A stretch of DNA of 64,000 nt from Ceratodon purpureus. Its lineage: Eukaryota > Streptophyta > Bryopsida > Pseudoditrichales > Ditrichaceae. Location of the stretch: positions 17,693,542-17,757,541 of the forward strand of contig CM026424.1 of assembly GCA_014871385.1 (NCBI GenBank), in the 5' to 3' direction. Shown here piece after piece: positions 1 through 11,720 of this stretch. The notes below the pieces were generated by a model. That model was not told the origin of the DNA. It ran no database searches and saw nothing but the letters and a program-made list of their open reading frames with translations. The translations under genes were made by a program, and so were the position numbers. Within the stretch, counting starts at the first letter, position 1, and every line of letters starts with the position of its first letter.

Positions 1-404
1 CATACATTACCTTAGCATTTGCTATTGTTTTTCCCGCGCTAGAGTCCGCTAAAATTGGCCGTTCCTTAGATTCTAAAACCCAGAAAAATGCTGCGTAAAG
101 CTGTAAGGGAGGAGGATGACCAGAATCACTACAAAGTGCCTGCTCCTGATTCGAAAGTGGTTGTTGATGGTGCTGTTGTCGTTGCCGCGAACAGCGTCGC
201 TGCCAGGCCTGCTTGGGCGGGAGAGGAGAGCGATGAATGCGACGGGTGAGACCAGAGATGTCCCAGTGAAGTTTCATATCTTTGTTGAATGATGATTTGA
301 GTTATCTACGAAAACTGTAGATATATGAGGGTGGGAAAAGAAAACTGTCGGGAGTTGCAGTTGATCAAATAGAGTTATTTGTAAAGGCATCCGGTATTTG
401 ACTT
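1..404. other. Intergenic stretch with one short ORF
   Basis: The only candidate is a 53-codon ATG ORF on the plus strand at 88-249, starting MLRKAVREEDD and ending WAGEESDECDG. It is richer in GC than its surroundings and ends at GGGTGAG, so it could be a first exon with a donor at its end. No partner exon or family is recognised. The remaining bases show nothing. Confidence 0.25.
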
Positions 405-724
405 AGATACCATGAATTTTGCTTTATTGTATTTTTTTTTTACTTCAAATAGTTGGGAGGCATGGAAGAACTTGGTGGTCTCACTATATTTGGTGTGTAA
501 GAGCTTGGTGGTCTCACTATATTTGGTGTGTAAGAGCTTGGTGGTCTCTAAACCCAAGGAAAACTAGTTCTCAAGGATGGAATGACGGCAAAACTAGTTT
601 TCCTTGAGTTTAGAGACCACCAAGCTCTTACACACCGAATATAGTGAGACCACCAAGTTCTTCCATGCCTCCCAACTATTTGAAGTAAAAAAAATAATAC
701 AATAAAGCAAAATTCATGGTATCT
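405..724. mobile_element. Foldback (long inverted-repeat) element, about 320 bp
   Basis: Two arms of about 130-165 bp are near-perfect reverse complements. The left arm begins AGATACCATGAATTTTGC at 405 and the right arm ends with its complement at 724. The loop of about 20 bp lies near 573-592. The left arm carries one extra tandem copy of a unit of about 37 bp (GTGTAAGAGCTTGGTGGTCT and following), so that unit is present twice on the left and once on the right. Reading frames through the arms are by-products of the repeat. No clear target duplication is seen. It is either a MITE-like foldback element or a locus giving a long hairpin RNA. Confidence 0.75.
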
Positions 725-2370
725 TTTTAAAACACAAGGTGACTTTAAGGATAACTCTAATATATGTTATTTTTTGACTACCATTAAGATGCCCCAGTGT
801 TAACAAATTTACGGGGAGAAGCGAGGTTTAATGTAATAGTGGCCGCTTGATTTTTGCGAAAAATCGATTAAACCCTTTAAGGTCCCGATTCAACATTGTT
901 TTCAAAGATTTGTTATGAAATGGTTGATAAAAAACGAAATTGGACTTCATGTACAAAACAAAGTTGTCAATGTCAATGTGAAGATAACAACTATACGGTT
1001 GGATTCATCATATTCATCATAAATATTTTTAAAATTATTTTGTAAGGTTTTCTCTTCAAATTCAATTAAAAATCCAAAGTTTACACAACTAAAATTTAAA
1101 ATATTGTAATGAAATTAGAATAACATGCACTACGAGATGGTATGGTTTCCATTATTTGATCCTACTTATTATGAAAAATCATGTTTAAGGTCTTTCCTTT
1201 TGAACTAAGATTGAAACTTGACATAAATCACTTTTGTAATTTTTCAATATTTGTGATCTCATTGTTTGGATTTTCAATCCAATAATTTATCAAAGGCCCT
1301 TTTTCATTGTCAAAGCCCGTCCTTTGTATCTGAATTTTAGCCGACACCTCCTTTTGAATAATCAAGTATATCTTTAGGTTTCATAGGTTCTTTGTGGGTA
1401 AAAATTGCATGAACATATTCCTAACCCACCTAGGAACAAGAATTTGAAGAGCCTCAACTCAAATTCACATTTGAAATTGGTTATAAATTTGGCTTATGAA
1501 ACACTTCAAAGCCATTTTGCAACAAGGGATTTTATTTTTATTTTTTTCCAACTTCGAACATTCTGATCTCACTAACGGTAAAGAATTTGAGTCTAAGATT
1601 TGGGATAGATGTACATGTACAAGCAAGGTACTAGACCTTATGGTACTTCTCCTAAATATGTCAAAAATTTGAAAATATGCACCTTGTATTGAACAAGGGC
1701 AATGTTGAGGATTTTTGACAGTTTTGAGGCCTTTCGACTTTAAGGGTTAACATTTCATTTATAGTTTTTTATGTAACATCCTCCTCCAATGATTTGCCTA
1801 CCTTTCTAGTGTCCATACCAGGTAGGTTCAAAAACTAGAATTATGGTAAGTGTTTACAACACTTAAACCCTAGAAATTACTGTATTCTAAGACTTATGAT
1901 TTCAATTGCAAGAAGCTGTTCTTACATTTGTTGACAATTTCATATGGTAGTTTGTCGCAGTAAGCATGTTTCAATGGCTCAAACCACACAAGCTGCTTCC
2001 ACCGTAACCCCACCTTCTTCCTTCTTGCCTATGATGGTCGACATACAGACTTGCTATAAGGATAGATGTGGCACTCGCATTAGAATTGGACCCATAGACC
2101 CGAGAGAGACCCTTCTCTCTTTCATTTGTTCTAGATTCGTCAATTCCCAAAAGGGAAGAGTAGTTTTGATTTACTGATCCTTTGCCCGATGGACAGTGAC
2201 TCATTATCATTACAAACAGACACTTTATTCACGCCGGCCCCGTGAAGGAACTAGAGTTTTTATTATTACTGTTCTAGATTCTTTCTTGTTTATTATTCAC
2301 TTTCTCTGCAAGTATTTAACCCGAGAGCTCACATTCTTGAACTAAATTGTGAACATTATAAATTTATAAG
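725..2370. other. AT-rich intergenic DNA
   Basis: Nothing gene-like is recognised. A 77-codon ORF at 1944-2177 and its antisense partner show no family motif. Homopolymer runs and AT-rich sequence dominate. Confidence 0.5.
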
Positions 2371-2460
2371 TTCCTACCCGGCAGGGCGGGTTCCTGCCCC
2401 GTCAGGGCGGGTTCCTGCCCTGTAAGGGCGGGTTACTCGAAGGGCAGGGCGGGTGCCCTG
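2371..2460 (+). repeat. GC-rich subterminal repeat cluster, left
   Basis: About four tandem units of about 21-24 bp are built on CAGGGCGGGTTCCTGCCC. The same motif occurs in reverse orientation at 4497-4640, so the two clusters bracket the kinase-like pseudogene. Inverted subterminal repeat clusters of this type are known from several DNA transposon families. No true terminal repeat or target duplication was identified. Confidence 0.6.
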
Positions 2461-2602
2461 CCCTTTCCAAGCTCACTTTTTTCTTCACTCTGCCGGTTGC
2501 CAAGCACCACTATACTTCTTCATTGAGTTGGTGTGGGCACTTGGCGGAGTCCTTTTTTGCGCACTAGGAGGATTTTTTGCCGTTTTTTTTTGTGATTTGG
2601 AA

Positions 2603-4267
2603 ATGGAGGTTGAAGGGGGCCAGAGGTCGCGTAAGCAACATGAGTATCAAGACTTTGATGCTCCTCCAAATCGTGTAGAGGAAACAGAGGAAACCCACGG
2701 AAGGACATAATCAACAAACCCTTCATCATCGGGATCGAAGAAACGGAAGGGAAAGAAGAAGAAGAATAAGGGATCAAATAAGAAGAATTCAAACAATCAA
2801 GTGCTTGGGGAGCAAGAGACTCCTCTTATGCCAACCGAGGAGTATCTCGCATTCGCTCGAGGGTTGGTATTTGTTTCTATACGGTACGGGATGCTTCCAT
2901 GATGCATAGGACTTTTATCGATCTAAACGAAGAAGGGTTCACCAATTTTTGCCAGCAGCTGCACGAATGTTTGGAGAAAGCCTTTGATAACGATGAGAAA
3001 CTTTTTAATTGGACCGACTTCTACGACCACGGTGCATGGTTGGATAGTAGGGTGGTAGAGTTGACTACCAACACCGTGGAGGCTTGGACTTATATCTCGG
3101 GGAAAAAAACGACGGACAAGAGCAACTGGACATTTGAAGACGGGGAACTGGTTGCGAAGCTAGAGACGGTGAAAAGTTTTTGTCAGCTCTACTCGAAAGG
3201 TCGTGGCAAGAAGCATCAACGATGGAAAGCAAAAACTGAGGATTTGGTTATGGCTCACTGCAACAGCGGAACTTTCAAGTGGCTAGACCAACCGTTAGCG
3301 TGGTATCCATGCTGGGGCAGCGTATCCAGGGTGGATATGGGAAGGTGACCAATGTGGTGCTTACGAAACTACAACACATTCCTAGCTGGATTCCCTTCGC
3401 GCGTAAGCAATTGACAAATGTTGACAACGAAAGAGCGAAGCCCATGGCCATCGTAAACGAGGCGGGGTGTTGTCCCGTGAAGCATCCAGGAATCATCAGA
3501 CTATCGTACTTGCATTCTAGAACGATAGAGGGGTTTTCGCTATGGTGGAATGGAGGTAGCTTCAAAGATTTTGAGACCAATATAAATCGGAAAGTCCCTC
3601 CGCACTTGGAGTACCACGAGATTCCAAAAGTACTCGACTCAGGGTTATCCAATTTACAGCTGTAGTGGGTTGTTACATTCCGTAAGAAACGACTGGAGTT
3701 GGCATTGTCGTTGCTTGTCATTGTGGGGAAGTGCCATGATGCAAGTTATCTATACAACGACATTACTCCAAGCAATGTTCTACTCCACTTCGACGATTGG
3801 ATACCAGAGACGGTGTACATCGGGCTTTGCGATTGGGGGATTTCCAGTCGAGTAGTGGAGTAAGCGCCATCGAAGTATGGATTCAAAACGCAAAAGGAAT
3901 TGGACGAACAACGAGCAATGCAAAAGTGGGTGGCACCAGAATTATGGTTTTTATTTGGTCCACAAGATTCCGAGAATGCCCTGAATATTATGGAATCCAG
4001 GCACTTGTATTCCAAGGCAGCATATGCATTCTCCACCGGGTGGTTAGCGCAACACATTTGGCAGGAAGAGTATGATAAAAGGTACTTTATGCCGCACCGC
4101 CCTGAACGCGCCCACAATCACGAGTATCTCCGCTACAAATTGCAAGGCCTCCAAGACCCAAATGTGTCCAAAAGGTTGACAGTGTCCGATGCTATTGAGG
4201 CCTTGGAGAAGCATCCATTTAGTTGGACCATGCCTATGTGTTGTTTCCGCAATTTGGCTCTTTAGTT
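2603..4267 (+). pseudogene. Broken protein kinase-like gene inside a repeat-bounded unit
   Basis: An acidic and Lys-rich N-terminal part (KKRKGKKKKNKG, a likely nuclear signal) starts at 2603. A region of unknown fold follows at 2899-3290, and then a protein kinase domain is readable across several frames. The glycine loop GGYGKV lies near 3335. A segment like HPGIIRL plus WWNGGSF matches the hinge region near 3482-3560. A catalytic-loop variant YNDITPSNVLLHF lies near 3752, where HRDxKxxN is usual. A DFG variant CDWG lies near 3830 and an APE motif WVAPE near 3930. RLTVSDAIEALEKHPF near 4170 matches the C-lobe end. At least three frame breaks and stops interrupt it, so it is a pseudogene here. 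The YND and DWG changes suggest a divergent kinase family, not a standard receptor or MAP kinase. GC-rich inverted clusters flank it, so it may be cargo of a transposon; that is inference. Confidence 0.65.
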
Positions 4268-4496
4268 TACTGATCTCCGAAGTTAGTGTATGGCTATTAT
4301 ATGTAGAAGGATTACATGGAATTTTACGATGATATATTTACTTTCAATTTTGCCAGTATATATAATATATGAAGCAACCTTCTCATATCCAGTGTGTGTC
4401 CACATGTTTGTATGACATGTTTAATTGCATTGTTTTAATTTGATTGCAGGAATTCACTCATTCACACCTAAACTTGCATACACAAATTGTACCCCA

Positions 4497-4640
4497 TAGC
4501 ATCCGGGAAACCCGCCCTCCCACCTGAGAAACCCACCCGCCCAGCACTTGGGAAACACGCCCTCCACCTTAGAAACCCGCCTTGCCATAGAGGAATCCGC
4601 CCTGCCATGGAGGAATCCGCCCTGCCCTGTTTTCTAAACC
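4497..4640 (-). repeat. GC-rich subterminal repeat cluster, right
   Basis: Six or seven units read GAAACCCGCCCT or GAATCCGCCCTGCCAT on the plus strand. This is the reverse complement of the motif at 2371-2460. The cluster lies about 230 bp after the end of the kinase-like pseudogene and ends near a TTTAGGGTTTAG-type motif. It is read as the right subterminal region of the same unit. Confidence 0.6.
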
Positions 4641-5488
4641 CTAAACCTGAGGGACCACCCTCCGTTGCATGCATGGTGTACTGCTACAGTGCAAAAAAAA
4701 AAAAAAAAAAAAAAACCCTGCACCTAGTGACCTATGTCCTTGAGATACAAAAAAATGTTTAAAAAAAAATAAAAATCACATAAGTTGTTAAGTGCTTTAC
4801 AACATTGAACGATATACATGACGGTTGAGGATACTTTTAGCGATTTGATCCCTTTTGAAGTTTATCTTGTTTTTTCGGTTTCAAATTACTGAAAATGCAA
4901 GTGATACCCTTATGCTTGGTTAAATGGCATCGTGCACACTCTAGCAAAGTAAGGATGAACAGTCTTCAACCATTCAAAACCTTGTATCTGTGCTTCAAGC
5001 CCTTTCTCATAATAGGATGACAAAAGAAGTAATTGGCATAATGTGTCTTTTCCTGTCCACAAGTCGAAGTGTGTTGAGTAAATCTCACTTGATAATGCAT
5101 TGTGGTGATTATCATGACCTTTACCATAGAAATACTAGGATGATCAAAAACATTGTACTAACTGTATCACTTCCCATTCGTCTCTAGCTATGAGACAGAA
5201 ATTCCTGCAAAATACATGGGCACCTGTAGAAAAATGCAAAAAATATATATATTGAACTTGGTCACATTCTCTCCACAACACAATAATTGGCACGACACCC
5301 GAATCTTTTCACACCTCGTGTAGAAGCAACACACGCTGAAGCTTTGCCTTGCTGGCTCTCATGCCCAATTCGATTCACAAATCGTAATGACCATAGTACT
5401 GCTGATGACAATATCAGTGCATGTGTCCAACCACAACCCCGGGTTGTACAGACAAAGTCGATAACTCCCCGGATCGAAAGAATGTAAG
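4641..5488. other. Intergenic, with a poly(A) run
   Basis: A run of 22 A lies at about 4692-4714. It could be the tail of a retroposed sequence, but no body is recognised. The rest is ordinary AT-rich DNA. Confidence 0.4.
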
Positions 5489-5789
5489 GTCGAGACACCC
5501 ATTTCCAAACAGGGACCCAAAACCGATCAGGCCTAATTTCTAGATTGTGAAAGAATAGATGTACCTCATTCGTACATTAGAGAATATTATCAGTTTTGGG
5601 TCCTAAAGTACTTTTCACTTTATTAATTTGTACAAATTTCAATATTGGGAAATATTTCATGGAAAAATTTTCATTCTCCGCGAAAACTAACTTCCAATCC
5701 AAGAAAAATATCACCCTATTAATGGCTGGTCCAGAAATAGTCTAGGTAGCTTAAGTTATCAGTTTTAGGTGCCCCGACCTTAGTAGAGC
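5489..5789 (+). repeat. Direct repeat copy 1 (about 300 bp)
   Basis: The segment from GGTCGAGACACCCATTTCC to CCCCGACCTTAGTAGAGC recurs in the same orientation at 5880-6184 with scattered changes. Shared landmarks are TTTCTAGATTGTGAAA, ATATTGGGAAATA, ATTCTCCGC and TATTAATGGCTG. No coding potential is seen. Confidence 0.7.
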
Positions 5790-5879
5790 CTCACCGGAGC
5801 ACTACATAGATGAGAATTAGGTGAGACTTATGAAACAACTGAAAATGCACAAACGAAATAGTTTGTGCAAAGAACAGCT

Positions 5880-6184
5880 AAGGTAGAGCCACCCATTACC
5901 AACCGGGGACATAATACCGATCAGGTCTAGTTTCTAGATTGTGAAATAACATATGTACCTCATTTGTACATTAGAGCATATGACCAGTTTTGGTTCTTGA
6001 GATACTTTTCGCTTTGAAAAATTGTACGGATTTTAATATTGGGAAATAATTCACAAACAACTTTGCATTCTCCGCAAAAACCAACTTCCAACTTGGGAAA
6101 AATATCACCTTATTAATGGCTGATTCAGAAATAGTGTAAGTGTAGGTAGCTTAAGTGATCGGTTATGGGTGGCTCAACCTTAGT
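5880..6184 (+). repeat. Direct repeat copy 2 (about 300 bp)
   Basis: This is a diverged copy of 5489-5789, separated from it by about 90 bp. It may reflect an old local duplication or two adjacent insertions of one element. Confidence 0.7.
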
Positions 6185-6532
6185 AGATTGCGTTTGAAGT
6201 ATATTCATACACAATATGCATGAAGAATTTTTTCGAGAAGACGCTCATAAATGACAAATCCAAAAGAAATCGACTTTGAGGGGGTCTCATTGCCTCATAC
6301 GCATTTGAAATTTGCTATTACATGGTGGTTGAGATCATGATAGAAACTTTAAAGTAATTCATTTTGAGTTATAATAAACCGATATCAGACCAACTTTAAA
6401 ATGAAGGAGCGGCACTACACTCTTCAACATAATGCCCTGGTTCCAGTTCATGAAGTTTATTGCCATCATGAAGAATTTCTATTCAAATCTACCATATGTT
6501 ACAAAAGCTTTTTAGACACCAAAATAGCCATC

Positions 6533-6934
6533 CATTAGGAGAAAAATCGGGTCACAAAAAGGCCGTGTAAGCGGCACGTGAGAGAAAAAAACAGGCGCTG
6601 CTTTGCGTACTTTTTGACATGCCACCGGCTGTGCCACCGTGGTGCCAGCAACCGCCACGGGGGCTCGAACCAATGACCTCTGAGCGAGGCGTGTGGAGGG
6701 CACAATCTACAGTGCCGAGCTGACACCATCTGCCCACTTGGGACCAAACCCCGAGATAAGTCGTTCATGTCTCAAGAATTATTCCGAGAACTGTTAATCA
6801 CAGTGCGCCACGCAGTTCTGTGCGGGCAGCGACTCTGGCACCCGCTGCCAGCGATAGTGCGGGGGGCAGCAGGGAGTTCACCTAGAAAGGGCAGGCTTAC
6901 ACGGCCTTTTCATGACCCCAAATTTCTCCTAATG
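6533..6934. mobile_element. TIR element (402 bp) with a tRNA-like interior
   Basis: Terminal inverted repeats of about 40 bp lie at 6533-6572 and 6895-6934. Both begin CATTAGGAGAAA and both contain AAAAGGCCGTGTAAGC. The interior is GC-rich compared with the flanks. On the minus strand it contains a tRNA-like segment (listed separately). No obvious target duplication was found. It is a non-autonomous element of unassigned superfamily. Confidence 0.7.
6650..6745 (-). repeat. tRNA-like (SINE-head-like) segment
   Basis: Read on the minus strand, GGTTCGAGCCC at 6661-6671 fits the RNA polymerase III B box (GGTTCGANNCC). An A-box-like TGGTGTCAGCTCGG lies about 45-55 bp upstream, at 6716-6728. The spacing suits a tRNA-derived promoter. 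The cloverleaf is not intact, so this is not a functional tRNA gene. It is either a SINE inside the TIR element or a polymerase III promoter belonging to that element. Confidence 0.5.
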
Positions 6935-7928
6935 AATAATGACAAAAAATCAAACTCGATTTGCACCACAGTCCTAGTAGAAAAGAAGCATGTAGGTGTC
7001 AGAAGCCAACCCAGCCAGGAACACTGGAACAAATCTTTTCAACAGGCACTGTACAGGGAAGGGATTGATAACAAGTGACGAATTTTTGTGATTACAACTA
7101 CCATTTCCTAAACTCTCCGAAATAAGTGTCAGTCGTGTCATATTTGGAAGCACCTAACATTGTGGATAGATTTGCAGCACCGACAGAATTCCTGCTGCAA
7201 AGCAAGCCAAGAATAGGACTTGTTTGTTGTCAAGTCCTTAAACTTGATGAGACTCTATTTTTGCCTACATATTCGTAGACGTAAGAAGAAAAAGGAGGGA
7301 AGGAAGACAGCACTGGAAGGCACAAACAGCTGAGCCCTCAAGAAGGTACAATCCGATCATAACACCCCTTGTCCGTCAGTCACTGGTTGTTATACAGGAG
7401 TTATCATTCGCTAGTCCAGTTCCGAGGTTACCATCACCCTATGCACCACTCTAAAATTGCACAGGAAGAGGGTAGGAGGGGGGCTTCACGCACTTTCTTA
7501 ACACTAATCATCGAAGCTGGAACTGATTTCCTGTCTCAAAGATCGCCGTAATGAGATTCACGAATTGCACCTATAAATAGAAATGTATCATTACATTATT
7601 ATTCGTTTTTGGTATTGTTCACTCTTTACAATTAAATGTGTTTTTTGATTCATTTCACTATCAAGACATGTGGGTTTAGGGTTTGGGGTAATCTCTACAC
7701 AAATGTATGTTTTGTGTTGCCACACTATATGATAGAAGTTTGCTTTTGAATTTTTTTACTGAACAAACAGCTATCTATACCACTTAGAAGGGGCAATCTT
7801 GTGAACATAGTCGGTACATTCTTTGATCGAAAGTAAAGAGTTACAGCAGTTATATATCAATCAATCTGGTATTTACTAAACATATATTCTAGTGTACTGA
7901 GATTTGGGATGGTTGTTGCTGTATGCAG
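6935..7928. other. Intergenic
   Basis: No gene or repeat is recognised. The stretch leads into the first readable MSH3-like exon at 7929 and shows no upstream MSH3 exons. Confidence 0.4.
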
Positions 7929-10374
7929 ATTGTGATGGCAATGTCAGACATTGTTGTGCAAGCACTGGCACTCGTATTGCGCTACCTCAGGCAGTTTGGG
8001 TTGGAAAAAGTTCTTCAAATCGGAGCTTCCTTTTGCACGTTTGCAGACCATAGTGAGATGAGCCTCTCGCCAAATGCTCTTCGGCAGCTTGAGGTTTTTA
8101 CTTCTGCACCTGAACATCGCTTTGGGTCACTGCTTTTTATTTTGAGGTATTTATCTGATTCTTTTGGTGTTTTGCAGATTCTAAGAAACAATGGAGACGG
8201 AACTGACAAGGGCACTTTACTTTGGCTCATGGACCACACTCACACCCCTTTTGGTGCACGCTTGATGCGTCATTGGGTAAGCCTTGCCATTATTGTGGTC
8301 TATTTACGTAGTATATTAAGGCAGGAAGAAGAATCTACTTCCTAACTTTGCAATTAATGACTCATAATTGAATAGATGGGCAATTCCGTCACAAACTGTT
8401 ATTTCGGTGGCATATTTGGTTATGCTTCCAAAATGGTGACATTACAGAGCACCCATTTCTTTTCTGTAATATCACTATCACCCTCTTTTTCTACTAAATT
8501 CTAACCTCCTTAAAAGTGCCATTTTAACAGAATTGAGGTTATTGTAGATGACGCACCCACTGCAGCAGCATGAAGCAATTGCGGCGCGGTTAGATGCAGT
8601 AACTGAAATAGCGGAGTCCATGGGCAGTGTGGGAGTTGCCCAAGGAGATGGAGCTCATTATAATAAATGGAAGGGTGGAGGTTACATTAGCCGCGGTGGT
8701 GTTGGTGAAGGTGGAAAGAGCACCAAACAAGGGCTTCTGGCTTCGCTCTTGTTGTCTTTAGGGAGATTGCCTGATGTCCAGCGGGGTATCACTCAAATTT
8801 TTCTCCGCACTGCTACAGCTGCTGAGGTACTGTCAATATCGAAGCACTTTTATGTTTCCTACTTTTAATATTTATACTAGAAAATGCTTCAGTTCGTGGC
8901 TCATTTTAAGAGAACATTATCCTCAGAGGCTGACTCTTGCAATCTTAGGCCTTATAAATCTCAATCTAAGAATCCAATCGTAGGATCTTAAGATCTTAGA
9001 GTTAACTCAATTTACTACTCATATATTTGATTTCAAATTGGTAATTCTTTTTAACTAAAAGATCAAAATGTTGGAAGTGGGGTGAAAATAGGCTCTCCAA
9101 GAATCTTACAAAACTTTTTTGGGGTTGAGTTGGAAAGCTGTGTATGACAATGGAAATTGTAAATACCGGTCTCTTCCCATCGAAGTTTGTATTTAATAGT
9201 TGAAGTAGAAAATGCTTCAGTTCATCATCTAGGCAGCGTGGCTAAAGGTATAGAAAACACATTTCACAGAGCCATCTGGCCACATTAAAACTTGTGGTTG
9301 AAATGGTGTTATAATTATCAACTAGATTTACCTCTGGGGAGGATATACTATCAGTGACTGAGATTAGAGGATTACATTCAATGTTGAGACTTTCAAAACG
9401 GAAAGTTGTAGCAAAGGTGTTAAATCATGTATGTGTTTGTGTAGGTGCAGTTTGTATCGGTGGTGCAGGGGCTTATTCGAGCAGCAAGACAGCTTCGTCA
9501 GCTAAAGCTTCATAAGAAAGAAGATTCAGAAATGGAGGTGGACGATGAGGATTCACAGGATGTGAACTACGCGCTTCTAAGACGTCTTCTGGCAGCAGCT
9601 TCATCAGTTTCCGTATCTGAATCTGCCGCTCAACTTCTATCTGCTCTTAATACCGATGCCGCAGCTTCTGGCAATAAACTTGACCTCTTCCATTGCAAAG
9701 ATGGTCGATTCCGTGAGGTTTATACTCTCACCACTCATGTTATGGGTCATGGGTTCGAATCCGATAGCGAGTATACTTACTGTCTGATTTGGAAAAAAAT
9801 GACGAGTATAACTTAATAGGTGAAAGATTGTGTCAGATTGTGACATTCTAATTACCATTTTTGTCACAGGTTGCAGAATGTCGAGTTGCCATCAAGGCCG
9901 TCGAGCAACAACTTGAGGAGCTTCTTCCTAACCTTCAAAAAGTCGTCAAGTTACCGAGGTTGGAGTATGCAAGTGTGGCCGGTACAACTCATTTGATTGA
10001 GGTGAAATTAGCACTTAAATTTACTGATTTTTTTGACAGTCTCGTTTTACATGTTTCCAGTTTTCTTATATTTGTAGTAGACTTTGATGTCTTGGAGCTC
10101 AGTACGTTATACATTATCATTAGGAGTACATGATATGTGCAACCAGGTTCCTGCGGGAAGGCGGGTGCCAGCAAACTGACTCAAGGTGAAGGCTACGAAA
10201 GCGGTGGATAGATTTCATCCACCGGAGGTATTGGAGGCATTAGATGCTCTGGCTCTTGCAAAAGAGCAGCTCAGAGTCACATGTGGGCAAGCTTGGGATG
10301 CTTTTCTAGCAGATTTCGCTTCACATTACGTGGACTTTCGGGCAGCTGTTCAAGCTCTTGCTGCCCTCGATTAA
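7929..10374 (+). pseudogene. MSH3: MSH3 (MutS homologue) fragment, broken
   Basis: Six exons splice in phase 0: 7929-8093, 8178-8276, 8548-8826, 9445-9717, 9870-10001 and 10147-10374. All borders are GT-AG. They read as the lever and clamp region (MutS domains III and IV) of plant MSH3, the partner of MSH2 that recognises insertion-deletion loops. Key strings are LSPNALRQLE, LLWLMDHTHTPFGARLMRHW, THPLQQHEAIAARLDAV, LPDVQRGITQIFLRTAT, RFHPPEVLEALDALALAKEQL and FRAAVQALAALD. The N-terminal mismatch-binding and the C-terminal ATPase domains are absent. Within the last exon a TGA at 10177-10179 replaces the Trp expected in the family string VPSNWVKV, and the frame ends at TAA just after ALAALD, with no donor site. 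Retained introns indicate a DNA-level duplication, not a retrocopy. A working MSH3 gene presumably lies elsewhere. Confidence 0.8.
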
Positions 10375-10479
10375 AATACCACTCTACCAAAATACGATTA
10401 TATCATTGTCACTTTTTATCATTCTCAATTGTAAACAATTGTTATATATTGCTATAATGTAATAGAAAAGTACTTGATA

Positions 10480-11720
10480 TATTTGAGAGACAATATTCTC
10501 TCGTGTCTTGTCTTGTTAGGATGATAAGAACCTTCAAAATTTTATCCAAAATGTTAATACTGTTTTGTCTTGTAATTTTGAATCTGTTGGAAACTAATCT
10601 TTATCATCTTGTCTTGTTAGCATATACCTTTGTACTTCCGGATAATTTTTTTTCAATGCCTATTATTGTAAGTCAAAAAAGACCTTTAGACAATATCTCT
10701 AGTGTCTTGTGATCTTGTCTTGCAACTATCTTGTCTTGTAAATTTGAAACTATTGGAAATATTATCTATAATTGTTTTATCTTGTTAAAAAAACCATTGT
10801 ACTTTTGGACAATAGTATCTAGTCTTATAAGATGAGAATATTGGATAGTATTATGTAGTATCTCTCTTGCTAGGTTGAAGGGCCAAAATAATTTATCCAA
10901 TATCTTGCTAATGTCTAGTCTTTGTCTTGTCTTGTTGATAAAAACCTTTGCTATTGTCTAGTCTTGTCGATTTGAAACTGCCAAAACCTATTTTGTATTG
11001 TCTTGTCTTGTTAAAAAACCCCGTGTAGTTCTTGACAATATTCTTTATAGTCTTGTCTTGGAAGTTGAAAAAAAATCTCTTGAAAATGAACAAGAAAATC
11101 TCTATAAATTATTAGGATGAAAAAAACCTTCAAATTCTTATTCAATATCTTGCTACTATCTAGTCTCGTCAATTTAAAAGTGTCGGAAAATATTCTTTAT
11201 AGTCTTGTTAAAAAAACCTGTACTTTTCAACAATAATCTCTACTATTTTTTCCTTTTAAGTTGGAAAAATCCTTTAAACAACAATTTTGTTATTCCTAGT
11301 CTCCTTTTACTTAGAAAAATCCATTTATTCTTGGATTGAGAATGTTTTGTGACGAAAAACGACTTTCTGCCAATCAATAGATGCCACCTGGCATGAAGAG
11401 GCAATTTCCAAATCATTCTCGGACCAAGAATGTGAGGGGCCATTGAACTCTTGGACATTGGCACAAATTGGCTCGTTAGAAGAAAAAATTGCTAAAGCAA
11501 TTCTTGGGCCGAGAAAATCTCAATTTCTCCAAAAAGTAGCATTTTAACAAATTTGCCTATTTTAAATAGTTGAAGACATCTGTGGTGTCTTGCCTTGTCA
11601 TGAAAGAAGCCTTCCCAGCTTTACATAACATCAATTTATTGTCATCTCTTATCAGTTGAAATTTTTTTCATACTGTGGAACAATAAAGACCTCTCTAATG
11701 TCTTGTCTTCTCAGATAATA
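10480..11720 (+). repeat. Degenerate TCTTGTCTTGTTA repeat field
   Basis: The motif TCTTGTCTTGTTA or GTCTAGTCTTGT recurs more than a dozen times, often followed by AAAAACC and a 'TTTGAAACT' block, at irregular spacings of about 40-130 bp. It looks like a decayed tandem satellite. No coding sequence is present. Confidence 0.55.

Noticed and set aside
1944-2210. Overlapping 77-79-codon ORFs on both strands
   Set aside because: No domain, no splice context, and AT-rich surroundings without coding bias.
6650-6745. tRNA gene
   Set aside because: Only A and B box-like words are kept. The stems of a cloverleaf do not pair.
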